Counted from the first letter of the stretch, positions 38,101 to 51,890 are shown. The stretch is 64,000 nucleotides of DNA from Plazaster borealis (GCA_021014325.1 CM037467.1:12042773-12106772), one strand, 5' to 3'. Program-made: numbers and translations. Notes: generated by a model not told the origin, from the letters alone.

Positions 38101-38476
38101 TAAAGACATCGTACACGTTTGGTAATTACTCAAAATATATACTAGCATAAAAACTTACTTGGTGACGAGCAACAGAGAGCTGTTGATAGTATAAAACATT
38201 GTGAGAAACGACTCCCTCTGAAGTAACGTAGGTTTTGAGAAAGAGGTAATTTCTCACTAAAATAATAAAAACTTCTTGCAAGAAGTTTTTATTATTCTAT
38301 CTGAAAGCACACAAATTTGTACAACAAGGGTGTTTTTTTCTTTCATCATTTTCTTGCAACTGTGATGACCAATTAAGCCCAAATTTTCACGGGCTTGTTA
38401 TTTTATGTATATGTTGGGATACACCAAGTGAGAACACTGGTCTTTGACAATTTCCAAACGTGTACGATGCCTTTAA
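38101..38476 (+). mobile_element. MITE copy of the 18686 family
   Basis: Starts TAAAGACATCGTACACGTTT and ends AACGTGTACGATGCCTTTAA, with the ACTTCTTGCAAGAAGT palindrome and the CCAATTAAGCCCAAATTTTC block. Confidence 0.8.
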
Positions 38477-39499
38477 GTTACATTTTCCCCATAATTTTAT
38501 TTGGATGATTGAAACGATTTTATAAGATAGGCCTTTAAGAAGAGGCACTAACGAATTTTGTGAAATGCGGCTCTGCAAATATGCCTCAATCTAAGCATAG
38601 ATAAAATAAGTCCCATCTTAAGGATTTCCTGATAGCCGAACAGGAGATCGACTGTAAACCGAGACGGACAACTTAATTTAAGAAGCTCCATAAGGCAGGT
38701 AAATAACGTTAGAACCAAGGTAGAATCCCTGCATGCTCTATAATGGTAGAATGACCGAACCGCACCAACACACTACAATTCGTTTAAAAACTATTACAAC
38801 ACAAACCAAACCCAAGAAAACAGGTTCTAAAACAATGTTCGAAATAAATAAGATTTTAGTTCCTGAATGGGTTACCCGCGGCATGCATAATTTGCAAAGG
38901 TCGAGGCATCAACAGCGCCGATCAACGCGTCGATTAAAACAAGTTGCATATTCGGAATAAGTTCATAATTTCTCGACTGATTGTTATTTCAAGAATATTT
39001 CACAAGTATTTGCCTCTGGAATATCGGAGGTAGGTGACCATAGAGTTTTAATCGAAAAAATATTTAAAGAAAAGCCGTAAAAATAATGTTAATTTGTATA
39101 AACAGATATTTTATCTGGTAAAATTTACCTTGTGTGTGACATCCCGAACGAACTCCGCAATCAAAATTGTTTAAAAAGAGGAAAATCAAAACGAAACGAT
39201 TTCATGCACAAAAAGTGACATAAATATGACAAGAATTTGAGCCCAAATCCACAAAACGTCAGAAAGCAACGGAGTATGCAACACAAATATCATCACGCAC
39301 CAATTTAGATTTCACACGTATCTACACCAATCCCAGAATGTATGATTCAAAAGCTCTGTCATTATTCGGTAAATTTACACCCGCAAAAATTCGTCAGGTC
39401 ACCTTCCCTAGGACACGTCACACTTCAATAAGGCTCCATTTCGTTTGGTTACGAATACAAGATGGATTCTCTGGCTTCCTCATGGGTCCAGTAAGGCCG

Positions 39500-40140
39500 G
39501 AAAGAGCGATTTCAACGAAACTTGAATGAATGTCGCACCGCGCGATAACTCATTCCCCGATTCAGTGGCCATCTTGAATCTCACAACTCTCCGATTTCCC
39601 CATAAGAATGTCACCAGTTGTCGTCACTAATACACCCCTTCCCGACCACACCACAACAAACCCTTACGAAATCGAGTAGCATATCAAACATACATCATGT
39701 TTTACCTTAAATCCTTGGGCCTCCGGTGCGGGATTCCTCAAAAGCGCTGAAAAACAGACGATTTTTTAGACGTTGTCGCGATGATTCCTGTGTATATTGT
39801 ATCTCCGTGCGCACAGCATACAACTGCACATACAAGGCCGTTGCAATAGCTATGCACTGTGATGTGAAGAGCTGTTACCCACGGTTCTCACAACACACAC
39901 ATAGGCGGACTGCAAAAACACATCCACCATACGTTCATCGTCCGTGGATGGGTATAGGGAAATGAATGGCGTTTGGTGATCACGTGACGTGAATTCCAGT
40001 CAATAGCTTGTGCATTTATCAGCGTGCGGCCCCCGTGTACATTAATATAACCCGGGATCCCTACGGCCCACCTTTAGCGGGTGAATCACTTTGCTCCGGG
40101 TGGACGCAGCTCGGTTCTCCGTCGTAACGGAGTAAACTGA
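39500..40140. promoter_or_regulatory. CpG-rich patch, candidate promoter region between the two PCGF genes
   Basis: CpG density rises here compared with the AT-rich flanks. On the minus strand GGATTTAAG|GTAAAA gives a donor after 39706, which could end a 5' non-coding exon of PCGF paralogue A. On the plus strand an exon-like stretch ends at 40591 (ATCG|GTAAGT). Both are inferences from splice-site shape. Confidence 0.3.
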
Positions 40141-42763
40141 CATTGGAACTGACACCCGGGCGAGATCTGTCTCAGTTCGCGCTGGCTGCTGGGCGGGAAA
40201 AAGAAAGCTTAACAATTCTTGAAATCGCCCATAAAAGTTTGAGTGTACAGTTTTACTCCCCAGAAGTCTGTTTTCGTTATTTATTTGAACGAAAATGTGT
40301 TTGTGGGTTTAGTCTCGTTGAATGAGTATTGATTGATCCCTAAATCATACCAGGTGAACTTATTGTTTGTTTTACTGATTTAATTGCCCGATCAATATAG
40401 TGTTTCCAACAAGTTTCGGTTCGTCACTTTTGTTTGTGTGCTTGCTTTGTAACATGGCTTTATCGAAGTTGCGAGTTACAAAGGTCATTCCGAGCTTTCA
40501 AAGTGTCGGCTTTGTCAATCAAAAATACAAAGATCACATTGACAGCGAAGGCATGTTTCCCAAGCAGCACTTAAAAGTTATAAAATAATCGGTAAGTTGT
40601 TATCAAGCGAGGAAAGGCCTGTTTTCGTTTTGATGAAACAAGTGAAAGCTTATAAAAACAGTGTTTTATAAACACGAGCAAACCGTCCCAGGAAAAATAG
40701 CGATGGTAAAAGTGACATGATTAAGAAGGAAGACATTTCATGATTTCATTCAGAAATTCATCTTGTAATCAAGCTGCATTCGTAGTCACAACAAGGAACC
40801 GAATATGGCAGGAACCCGGAGTACAACGAATACAGGGTTATATGATAACTGGGGGCATTCAATGGAGTTTTAGTACTTGAAATATTATAATTTATCTTTA
40901 GAAGTAAAATGCGAAACAAATCACTATTGTCACTATTATGTCACCAAAAACGTGGATCAGAAAAATAACAACCACACAGTCGTTTGAGGGGAAAGTTTCC
41001 AATGCGATGACGAACAATAGATGTTCGCAATAACCGGTATGAATGGAACTTATCATACTGAATTCAACGATATCACAAAGCCATCATTGAATTGAATTGA
41101 ATTGAAATGAAATGATTTATTAACAAAAACGTCAACTAGCAAGAGGCCGAAGTAAGACAATTTGTACAGATAAAAACAAGTATAGAAAGTAAACATTCTA
41201 ACTCTCTTTCTATTTTAGATCTAGCAAAAACAACAACTGGTACACTTCAGAGTAAATGGACTTAAAGCGCCATGGAGAAAATCCACGAACAGGATGCAAA
41301 TGCCCAAAGCAATAGAGCTGGATCCGTTTTTGTTTTAATCTAAATCCTTGTTCTATTTAGAGTAGAATTATGGGGCCACTTTGCACGAAATCGTCACCAT
41401 GGCAATTGCCCATCGAATTCCACATGATCAAAGAATTGGCACAAAGTATAAGTTTATAAATGATGAGAAAATTTGACAACCTTTTTTGTAATTTTTAAAC
41501 AATGGAAAGATTGTGTGTTAGCAAATTCCCGAAGACCCTGATTAGATCAAAGTTGGTTTCGTTTCATGAAGTAAATTTCCTGATAAGAAAAAAATTCAGT
41601 GCCAAAGAATTATTATGCAATATTTGTTCCGGGGTTGGGGTGGGGATGATTGTCAACCCTAAATGTAACGGCCCTTCTAAATGAGCAGATATTTTGTTTT
41701 CAGTGGATATTTTTATAGTTTAAATATTTCTCGAAATAATGTTTAATTATGGTGCCCTCCGAATCCATACTGTCAATGTATAACTCATTTATTGATATTC
41801 AAGTCTCATGACTTGAATATCAATATAAATTACATTCAATAATCTGATAAATCCTTCCAGCGGAATCAATATTGAGAGAAGTATTATTTTCAGATGTTAT
41901 TGCAAGATTACGGCATGGTTCTGTTAAAATTTCTTGGGATCCTGCCAAAGTGTACATTTTGATGACCTGTTAAAGAGAAATTGTGCTTTAAAATTTAAAT
42001 TTAAAAAAACTTGTCTTTCACCAAGGATGTAGTTTCTTGTGGCTGTGTTCAGTGCGATGTGAATTCAGAACCCTATACTCCAAAACGCTGCCTTTAACTA
42101 TATATTGCACTGACTTATAAATCCTTGCGCAATGAAGGAAACATTACCATTCCAGGAATGAGTTGTCGTTGCCAATACGCCGTAGATTCGTTTGCAAGAC
42201 CTCTAAATGATGTAATCACTTTTTGAACAGTCAATATCCAGATACAAGTCCGTGTAAGGGTTGTATTGTTTGCCCTAAATATATCTAAAAAGGCTAATGT
42301 ATAGGCCTATTTGGAGATGTGTTGGACATTATAGGGGTGCACTGTTTGGTTTGGGTGTATACACTCAGACAAATCTACTCAAAATTCGTTTTAAGGGAAA
42401 GGTTTTACAGAGTAAGTTAATTTATCTCCTCTGCATGGTTTTCAATTGGGAGGGAACGCCAGATAAAACGAATAGTTAAATTCAATTCAAACCCACATTA
42501 ATTTTCATAACAGTAAAATAAATCAAACAGAAGGGGGAGTAAATGGATGTTTGAAAGGAGGCATCTCCAAAGACGCCCAGTCTTCCTCTAACAGGCTATA
42601 TATAGGCTTGTGGCGAGAAGCGTTTTACAGACTAATAAAACTCAGAACATAAAAAACAAGAACACAAGGACAGCTGGACACGCCCTCAACAAACCAAAGA
42701 TGTCATCATATTCGGCGACCATGTTTGAGTGAAAACAACAAAAGTCTGTTAGTGTTTTGTCAT

Positions 42764-43060
42764 GGATTTTGTTAACATTCTTACCTGCTTTTTTCGAGGG
42801 GGAACAAATGTAAGCAAAATAGTTTATTATTTAATAATCAGAGTATATTCAGAGTGGTGTATAAAATATGTGCGTAAATTAGCCATGTACTGTTTGCTAC
42901 TAACGAAGGATTTTGTAAACATTCTTACCGGGCTATTTTCGAGAAGAAAAAAATATAGGCCTAGCAAAATAGTTTATGAATGAATAATCAAAGTATATTC
43001 AGAGTGGTGTATAAAATATGTAGGTAGAATAACCAAGTGCTGTTTACAACTAACGAAGCA
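42764..43060 (+). repeat. Tandem duplication, about 145-bp unit
   Basis: GGATTTTGTTAACATTCTTACC at 42764 recurs as GGATTTTGTAAACATTCTTACC near 42909. Both copies continue to AGTATATTCAGAGTGGTGTA and TAACGAAG. Confidence 0.85.
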
Positions 43061-43931
43061 TACTCAATGATTTACTGATTTACCACAAACTGTCTGACTG
43101 CAAAACGAATCAAACCCCATACATTGTCATTGTAGATCCATCAATGTTATGAGTGCATTACAATAGATTGCTTTTTTTTCCCCCAGCGATAGGTTTGAAT
43201 GATTTTCACCGCTAATGGTTATTTTTCTCTCGTTTCCAACAGCGGGAAGTACTGTGTGTATAGGCTACCAATCATTTACATTTTTATTTACATCACAAGC
43301 TTTTTGACCTTGAATAATGTTAGTTTCCTTTCCAATCAATATTTGTTTAAAGTAATTGAGATTCGAATGGGGTATACCATGCTGGATGTGTTGCAGAATG
43401 AGCCCCCCCCCCCCGTCCCCCTACCGAAACAGAAGTAACCCCGCCCCAACCCCGAAGTCTTCTAAGAACACAATGAAGACACAATAAGAGTGGGTTTATC
43501 ATGCCACATATCGAGCACCGATTTTTTTGGGGGGACCACTTGTGTTCAAGTTATTCAAGTATGTTTTCATCTCGTTATTTACAACTGTGCATTTCCAATA
43601 AATGCACAATTTTGAAATTATAATCTTTGAAACCTAATGTTTAAATCTTTGAATGCCGAAAGCGTACTATATAATGGATCACAATTAATGTCTTTACAAT
43701 ACACGGAAAGCCGGTGAGAATGACGAATGGGACTTTTCAATCAATTAATTTATTTTCTTCAAAACATGATTTGCTATTTAACAGGTGTTATCCACCGCGC
43801 TGAAAATACCAACACAGAAGCCACGCATTACGAACTACCATTTATGATACTTGATAGGTTTACCGTACTTATGTCCAACTTTAACATGAGATAATGTGGA
43901 ATATTCGTTAATTCTACCATATACAGAAGTT

Positions 43932-44413
43932 ACTGCGGTAGAATTTTTCCCTTTAAAAGCCCCAGAACCATTCGTTAGTCTGAGAGAACATTATTTTCAC
44001 GGGTTCATTCACAGCGCGTCCATCTATACGGTTTAGTTTCGAAGGGTGTCTATTTTAAGGTCAAGATCGCAAGCATGTCACACCGGTTTACGTTTCACGG
44101 GGGTCACGGGGTTCCGTTGCCTTATGGTTTAGCAACTGCGGTATAATTTTTCCCTTTAAAAGCCCCAGAACCATTCGTTAGTCTGAGAGAACAATATTTT
44201 CACGGGTTCATTCACAGCGCGTCCATTTTTCCTTTAAAAGCCCCAGAACCATTCGTTAGTCTGAGAGAACAATATTTTCACGGGTTCATTCACAGCGCGT
44301 CCATCTATACGGTTTAGTTTCGAAGGGTGTCTATTTTAAGGTCAAGATCGCAAGCATGTCACATCGGTTTACGTTTCACGGGGGTCACGGGGTTCCGTTG
44401 CCTTATGATTTAG
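43932..44413 (+). repeat. Tandem segmental triplication (about 200-bp unit, middle copy truncated)
   Basis: The block CTTTAAAAGCCCCAGAACCA begins copies at about 43951, 44153 and 44231. Copies 1 and 3 run on through GTTTAGTTTCGAAGGGTGTC to GGTTCCGTTGCCTTATG; copy 2 stops at CAGCGCGTCCAT (44226) and copy 3 follows directly. Confidence 0.9.
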
Positions 44414-45394
44414 CCCCCGGGGTATTTTAGAGCGTGTTCGGGTGCTTGCCTATTGGGGCATATTATGCCAAGCCGCTGTCAATGGCCCGGTTGATATCAC
44501 TGTCGTCGGTGATGGAGTATTATTCTGTTGAAATTACTGGTTCAATGGCAGGAGATGATACCGGTGGTTCGTCCTTTTATGACTATATTATAATGTGTTC
44601 GGTTGGTGGAACATGCGCGAGCGAGCGAATGATAAAACCTTGATGAGCAAAATGCTAATTGCAAAAGGCATCACAGGCAATATTGATTTCGAGGCAATTT
44701 GGAGGCGACTAAACACAGAATAAGTACACTATACGGTACAGCCAAATAGACTTTTCGTAAAAAAGTGTCTTATTATCCCTATCTATAACCTGAACAAGTT
44801 AAACACACATGTAGGATTCAAGAATCGAGGACAAAGATGTTTGATCTCCTAGTATTTCACTTTTTATTTTTTATATATTTTGTTGTTGTTGAGACAACTG
44901 GATACAATTTATGCTTCCACACGTAACAACCTTTGTGTGATGAAACAAATCTGACACTAAACCTTGCCAATATTTGACTCTGCTCAAAATGCAAACCGGA
45001 GGACACACGGCCCTCGAAAGCGGTTTAATTCTTACTGACCGTCATATAGACTGTGAGGTGCAGAACATTTCACGTGACTTTTCAGGCCCGGAAGCAAGGA
45101 CACTGAAGTCCGATTTCTCACTTCCACATTTTGATGTCGGCTCCCAGCGCACCTGCCAACCTTGATTAATAAGTGAAGATCGTCATCATTATCGATATGT
45201 CAGGAAATGTTTTTCTCTCAGCTCTTTTAAGTGCATTGTTTTGACAACGGACATTTCAGTCACTTCGTCAGTTAACAAAAGTTATTATAACTTGATGCAA
45301 CTCAATATCGAATATAAATATAGAGATAGACGAATCACTTTTTTTGCATTTGCATGTCATGTGCTATTTTCCACGCCATTATACATGTACTCAG

Positions 45395-45610
45395 CTGCAT
45401 AACGATCGGGCATACGCCATAGACCATTCATGGTCTTGATTTTCTCCAATCTGAACCAATGTAACCAAACCGAGGCTGGAAGAAAAAAATAGTGTGGTTC
45501 CTTTTGCAGTGCAATGAATATTAGCATTCATTACTGTTACTGTACAGGGAACATGACCAAGATGGTGGAAGTATGATAAAGGGCTATTGCGTTTTATCTC
45601 AATTAAAGCT
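45395..45610 (+). repeat. Dispersed repeat, copy of the 14420 family
   Basis: Contains CAATGTAACCAAACCGAGGC, GTGTGGTTCCTTTTGCA, ATTAGCATTCATTACTGTTA, GGGAACATGACCAAGATGG and ATAAAGGGCTATTGCG. Confidence 0.6.
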
Positions 45611-46556
45611 GACACGTCGTGTAGTTAATGCGCCAAACTCATTGGTAGAAGAGGCCTGTGGTGAGTGGAAAACAAAATGGATGCATTAATAATTTATATG
45701 GACAGGGTTCTATATCCAGTAAAGGCCACTAATGATTAGCGTTCGTATTCATTTAAATTATATAGACCCTAATTAATTTGCGATTGAGTTAGCAGGCTCT
45801 ACGCGCGGGACTTGCACAGTCTATTTCCAGATAATATACATTATATCGTTCATTTTAAAGGCATGCCCACGGAAATAATCTGAACAACTAAAATAAAAAA
45901 GCCTTACAAATCCTCTCAAACTCAGACATTTGTAATTTTTACTGAACGTTCCTGAACAATGTAGTGACGATAACAAAAATATCACTTTCTTAGTGTCAGT
46001 CGTGCAGCTCTTTGTTACGGTCGTGTTTCAGTTCAAAACAGTGTTTTAAAAGGGGTCAATGGGATTACGCAGAAGCTTTCGAATACTAGTCACTTTCATC
46101 TCATGGTTGGGTTTTTTTACGAAATAAAAAAACAAATCATTAACAAGCTTGACTTGTTTTTCGAACATATATATTTATATATTTTCAAGAAGGGGAGCGT
46201 AGTTGCGGTTTTTACCACAACAGATGAATTCAAGTGTGACACTAATTGTTATGCACGCCCTCGTTCTGTGGGACAGTGGGCGCGCTAAGTCACCCCCGGC
46301 CGCGGCGTAGGCATGGCTAGGGTTACCATCATGCCTCCAACGGTCAGGCCTGGTGTCCTCTATTAGTTAATCCCGATTTCATTTTTAGAAAAAGAAAAAC
46401 GAAATTGAACATGAGGAGAAAACGTCTTGATCAAACCATTGGTCATGTGTTTGGGTTGGGTTTTTGCTGTGTTTGTTTAGGAAAATGATGCAATTATCAG
46501 AACTAGAACAATCATGTTTCATCTCATTGCTTTAACTGCCGCTGCAGTATTCGAAC

Positions 46557-46665
46557 TGGGCCCAATCATGGATCTGCTTACCGTAGAACTATCTGCTCAT
46601 AGAATTATGTGCTTCAGGCACCGTAAGCGCTTTGCACGATAAGCAGAGCCATGAAACTGGACCCA
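46557..46665 (+). mobile_element. Palindromic MITE related to 12485-12618
   Basis: Starts CTGGGCCCAATCATGGATCT and ends AGCCATGAAACTGGACCCAG, with GCTTACCGTAGAACTATCTG inside. Confidence 0.65.
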
Positions 46666-46679
46666 GACCTCTCATCACC

Positions 46680-46850
46680 GGGCACCATGGTCTATAGTGG
46701 TTAATATTAAGATATCTGCGAATGTGGGGGGCTCGGGGGTCATGGGTTCGACTCCCACCCAAGTAGTATGCTTGTGTGAGTTTTTTTCCAGCGCAACTCG
46801 TATAGCGCTGACTATGTGCTTATCATCGGTAAATAAACAAAAAATATCAA
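46680..46850 (+). mobile_element. SINE-like fragment with tRNA B box
   Basis: GGGTTCGACTCCC at about 46745 fits the Pol III B-box consensus GGTTCGANTCC, followed by a body GTATGCTTGTGTGAGT similar to a SINE region. No complete tRNA fold is present. Confidence 0.4.
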
Positions 46851-49039
46851 GAAAACATTCGAAAAGAGTTTTGAGTTTTAACAGAGAAGCATGTTGGGAC
46901 TGGCACGTATTGTAGCAGTGAACAATAATAGGATAGGGACCTGTTTTGCTAGAACCGGTAAAGGCGGAAAGAAAGTTGCTTAGGCCAACAGAACACTATT
47001 ACTTACCAGAAAAAAGTCTTCAGCTAGGTTATCCACGTGAAGTTGACTGGTAATAGCTATTATGTTGCCCTGATGCGAAACTGTTTTTTGTATTAACAAC
47101 TATACTATAATGTCTTATACAACTTGTTGATGCATCAGTGGTTTTTTGCTATCACATTATTGGTATCCATCTTCCTTTAGTTTAAATAAGTATTTTTAAC
47201 TCTTCCTTTGGTGTAAATGACCGTGTTTTGATGCAGGGTTATCTACTGTATGTATATAGTAATCGGTTGGTAAGCCTTTCCGCCCCCCCCCCCCCACGGG
47301 CTGAACCGTGTTTGTGCTTCGTGTTGGTAAAAACAGACAAATTTGCCACAATTTGGTTTTTGAATTAATCTGTTCATGATTATTAATGTGTTTTCTGTGA
47401 ACGTGGTCGATTGACATCCTTCACAAACAGAGTCAAGCTGGTAGGAAAACAAAATATGAAGCCCGTAATTAATTCAATTGAGTTGCAGATGTTGTTTTGA
47501 ACATGCATTATTACAAAATAGTAATTTAAAATAAATGTTACAGCATGCGCAATGATTTTCTCTATGCGTGTGGAACGTAAGCACTAAGAGTATCTCTCAG
47601 AGTATCTCAAAATAAACCTTCAAAAACATACATTTGCAGAGAAATTAGGAACCTAACTAACAATTATGCTCTGTCGATCTTATTATGAATAATTTATTAT
47701 TAACGAAAAACACGTAAACAAATTGTTATAATTTTGTGGCTAACCTATTATTGAGATAAAATTTTATTTCTGATGGGTTGAAGCACGTCCAGCCACCCAC
47801 AGGCTTCTGTGTTTGTTATTACTACCGGTAATACTTGATAGATTCTAGAGAGACGGGATGGTGGCGGTCGGTCTCAACGGTGCGGTGTGCTCTTGTCGTG
47901 ATTGGGAGACTTCTGATGGTGTGGGGTGGCCTGGAACTCTCGTTTTGTCCAGAGGGAACCCTGTGTGGGCGGGAATTGTTTGTCGTAAGTAAGCTTTTCC
48001 TATAGGCTGTTTTTGCTCTTGTTTTGCTCTTGAAAAAGACGAAATTTTTCGTAAATGTTGGTGCCCACCCCCGCCCCCCCCCCCAAAAAAAGAGTAAATA
48101 AATAATGATTGTAAACAAAATAGATAAATAAATAAATTAGAAAAAATACATTAATTATTTATTTGATAGTGCTAGAATTCTTGGTATTCACATTCAGACG
48201 ATGTAGTTTTACTTTTAATTGTTAAATTGCATAACATTATTTGGAATATTCGATATGAACTATCGATAAAGGGTATTAATGATCACGCTGATATTCTTCA
48301 AGTTTTCCTTTCCGTATGTTTTTGTACCCTCTGTTGTAAATTAATAGAAAAATAGTTAATGGCCTGACGTTTCGACCCTAGCAGAGTCTTTCTCGAAGGC
48401 TAAATGACAAGACAACACACATGAACAGGTATATAAGTGTAACAAAAGCATTCAAATAAATAGAGAATGATTGGTGGCAATAAACAGAGTTTAACTCCAA
48501 TTGAAAAAGAAGAAAAAAAGAAAAAAAAGAACAGGCTTAAGAAATAAACACAAATTCGTGATAACACCTTTTTACTTGAAAACTCAAGCAAAAGATTGGT
48601 GTGCTTGTTTTATTAATGTTATAAAATACCTGACATGTAATCTGATTACAGAGCAAGCATAATTACATCGGACATGTTTACAAAGGCCCATCTCGTTGGA
48701 ATAATTTTAAGAATGGAAATTTCCACTCTTTGAAGATAAACTAACATACAGTTTGCTGCGCAAGATCCATGGTTTAACAGAAAACAGACCAGACTTTGTT
48801 CGTTTTTTTTAAATTTTGTTTAATCCGAAATGATAATAACCGGATATTTTCCATGAAGAGTTTCAACCATTCTCGGAAATAAGCGCATCAATATTGCGCA
48901 CAAAAGTGAAGTCACTTTGACAGTGTGTCTCACACAGAGGTGGCCGCATCATCAGCCAATGTCTTCATGACGTCTCAAGAAAGAAAGATAGGAAAAAACC
49001 TCATAGCTGCAGCGTCTACTGAACCTTCGGAGAAAATAA

Positions 49040-49286
49040 GAGTCACGTGACCCTCCTCGCCATACCATTTGCACTGTCTGGGTCGCTGAGCTATAGTTTG
49101 TGTGCTACGCGAGCCGTGTGCTGCAACAACTACCATCCATGCAGCCGGAGCTAGGCTCAGCACCGGACCTGCGCGTCGACAACCTTGCATGCCCGGCTAG
49201 CTGAGGACGAACCCTTCCCGTGGTTTCTCAACCGTGAGTACGAGTGTACCCCTCCGGTGCCCTACTTTCTCTTCCAGTAACAGGTA
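49040..49286 (+). promoter_or_regulatory. CpG-rich patch, candidate promoter / 5' UTR exon of BMI1-like paralogue B
   Basis: GC- and CpG-rich sequence ends with donor-like TCTCAACC|GTGAGTACG near 49232, and a second possible donor ACAG|GTAATG lies near 49285. It is on the correct strand and upstream of the 60241 acceptor. Transcript evidence would be needed to link it to the gene. Confidence 0.3.
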
Positions 49287-49993
49287 ATGGTGGGGTCTTT
49301 TGTTGGGCAGTCAGTCAGTACTTCGAGACGTGATGTGAATTATAGACTGGTTGTTTAGTGGTGGGTGTGGGAGAGAGTTTTCCCATTCAGCGCGAAAGGC
49401 TGTCTGGCTTGTGTCGTCACAATCAAAGATGGCCGCTTGTGGCGGTTTAAGAAATGCATCAATTTGGATGAAGTTAAGATTTGTGTTAACGTTATTGCAG
49501 CAAGGAATAACTGTCTAAACTAATTTCAATACCGAGTTGTGGATTTACTGAACTGCGAAAAATGAAACCGTTACTGAAGTTTCAGTAATTCAGTTCAGTT
49601 CAGTTGACCAACATTGAACGTCACTATGATGCGCGTGTGTGAAAATAAATTGTAATAAAATAAATAAGTTAATAAAATGAAAACAAGCGAAACTGATAGT
49701 TTGTTTACCTATATTTATAAATGTGTTGCTTGCCGTTGAAATGTTTAATGTTTTCCGCACGCGTTAACAAGTGGTGTGTGACCATAGTTATTAAATAGGT
49801 GCATAAATAAATAATTGCTTGAGTTTTATTTTATTTCCGACAGATATTGCAGGCTATATTTCGTCACAATGCAACGTGGTGGACCTCAAATGAAACTCTA
49901 AAAAAAAATTACATGAAGTTCATTTTGATGTAAATAATCAAGCCTTAGACTGATTGCATAGGACTTTGCCCACTCGCTTAACCTAATCCCCGT

Positions 49994-50024
<31 letters not shown>

Positions 50025-50565
50025 AACAACTGCAAAGTGTTAATTCAACAAAATATTCATGAAATAATAGGGTAAGGTCATCGAGTGAAGGCTAGTGCAG
50101 GGAATACCAAAGATTTTCCCGGAACTCAATATTGGAGTTTCGATAATGCCGCATCCCTGCTAATGTTGTCATGTTTTCTAAATAAACAAATAAATAAACA
50201 AATACAAACAGAAGCTGGTTATTGCTTACTCACTGTGAAGTTGATGTGAGTATTATTTAATGTGTGTATCCTTTTCTTTTTTGCGTATACTAATCCTGTA
50301 TCTTTATTTTATTTGTAGGATTAACCTCTTCCTTGTTTGGAATTACCAGGGAAAGTTTAGGGAAAGAATGATTTGGATTTTGCTTAGACCTATATAAACA
50401 AAATCAAACAAACCAAGTTTTGTTTTAAAGTTCCGGTGCGGTTGTTATAAGACTTTTGAATATCCTATATTTTGTATTGGTCCCCCCCCCCTCCTGACTT
50501 CTAATTGTCCACATATTCTGAACATTAACTTTCTGAACATTAACTTTCTTACAATTTGCCTTTAT

Positions 50566-50745
50566 CAAGGTGCGGCCATTTTCCTTTTCTTCTATTCGAC
50601 CCAATGTAACCAAACCGAGGCTGCAAGGAAAAGACAGTCTGGTCCCGTTCATGATGTGTGATTTAGAACTGCCACTGTCACTGTTCTATGCATGGTGCCT
50701 GACACACATGATAATGGTCTATTGCGTCTATCATGTTGGCCTATC
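50566..50745 (+). repeat. Dispersed repeat, copy of the 14420 family
   Basis: CAATGTAACCAAACCGAGGC, GACAGTCTGGTCCCGTTC and GATAATGGTCTATTGCG match the other copies. Confidence 0.55.
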
Positions 50746-51139
50746 TTTGTTATCATGGGTTCAAGTTCATAAAGCTGTTAAGCGCTCACCAAATTTCTTT
50801 GCGAAGCAACAAATGAGTAGGACACCAGTTGCAACAATATACTTTATGGATTTTTGGCCGGTAGTCCGTTTCTGCTAAGCAATTTTTTTCTGTGCTTAGC
50901 AAATTTTTGTGTGTACATCCTTTAAGAAATTTGGCCCTAAGCATTATTTAAAATAATAGCAACAGATGGTAAATAAAATTATATAAATAGAAACAAAATG
51001 CATCTATAACAGACCAGTGACTTTGAGAAGCTCCTTTTAGTTAAAGATATTACAAAGTTAGGCATTATAATTGTATAATACAAGACAGGTGTATTTTAAG
51101 AGAAGTGGTTCTGCAATTTTAAGTCTTCCTTATTAGTTT

Positions 51140-51420
51140 TTATTTTGAAAACTTTCTGGAAATGAAACCACTGGATCCTCCAGCACTGTAACCAAGAGCA
51201 AGGAAGTAACAGAGAAGATGACGAATGCGCTTGATGTTTAGGTTTAGATGTGGGAGGGAAAACCCCGAAAATAGGGAAACCAATGTAATCAGGAAGGACT
51301 GAAAACCCAACCCACATGTGACGCAATGTGGGGAGGCAGGATTCGAACCGGGATCCACAGTCCACAGAGATGAAAGGCGGGCGGGGCAACACACTAAGCC
51401 AAACTGATACTTTTATTAAG
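51140..51420 (-). mobile_element. SINE-like copy with B box on the minus strand
   Basis: GGATTCGAACCGGGATCC at about 51339 is the reverse complement of a tRNA B box. The flanking motif TGTGGGAGGGAAAACCCCG recurs in related copies at about 52432-52570 and 52750-52910. Confidence 0.45.
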
Positions 51421-51890
51421 TGGACTTCATTCACATAAAATAATTGTATTTGAGCTCCCCATGTGATACCCACAACACTCAGGTTAATTTTACGAAGCAA
51501 TTTGAAGCGTAATTTAACACTTAATTTCCGTGTAAATTAAGCACGCGCTCAATTAATTTAAATTTGTAAACCAAATTATTTCTAGTATATGCTTTTTCAC
51601 TTGTCGCGCTTTTGAAACGGTTAGGCAGATGAGGAACATACCCTTTGTCATAACCAGTGATTGGAGAAGTGGTTAGATTGTGTTGCACAAGAAGCAGGAT
51701 TTGAAACTGCCCATGACGGAAATACAATCATTCTGATCAGATTTGAGGCTGGGTCATTTTGGTTGTGTTAGTTCAGACTGAACAACTTGACTTATAATGC
51801 AGTCTTCATAAAATAGGTGCCCCTCGTACTTGACGCATGGGGTGCTGTGCTCAAAAAGATTAAAAGCAAAATCCTTATATATATAGATGT

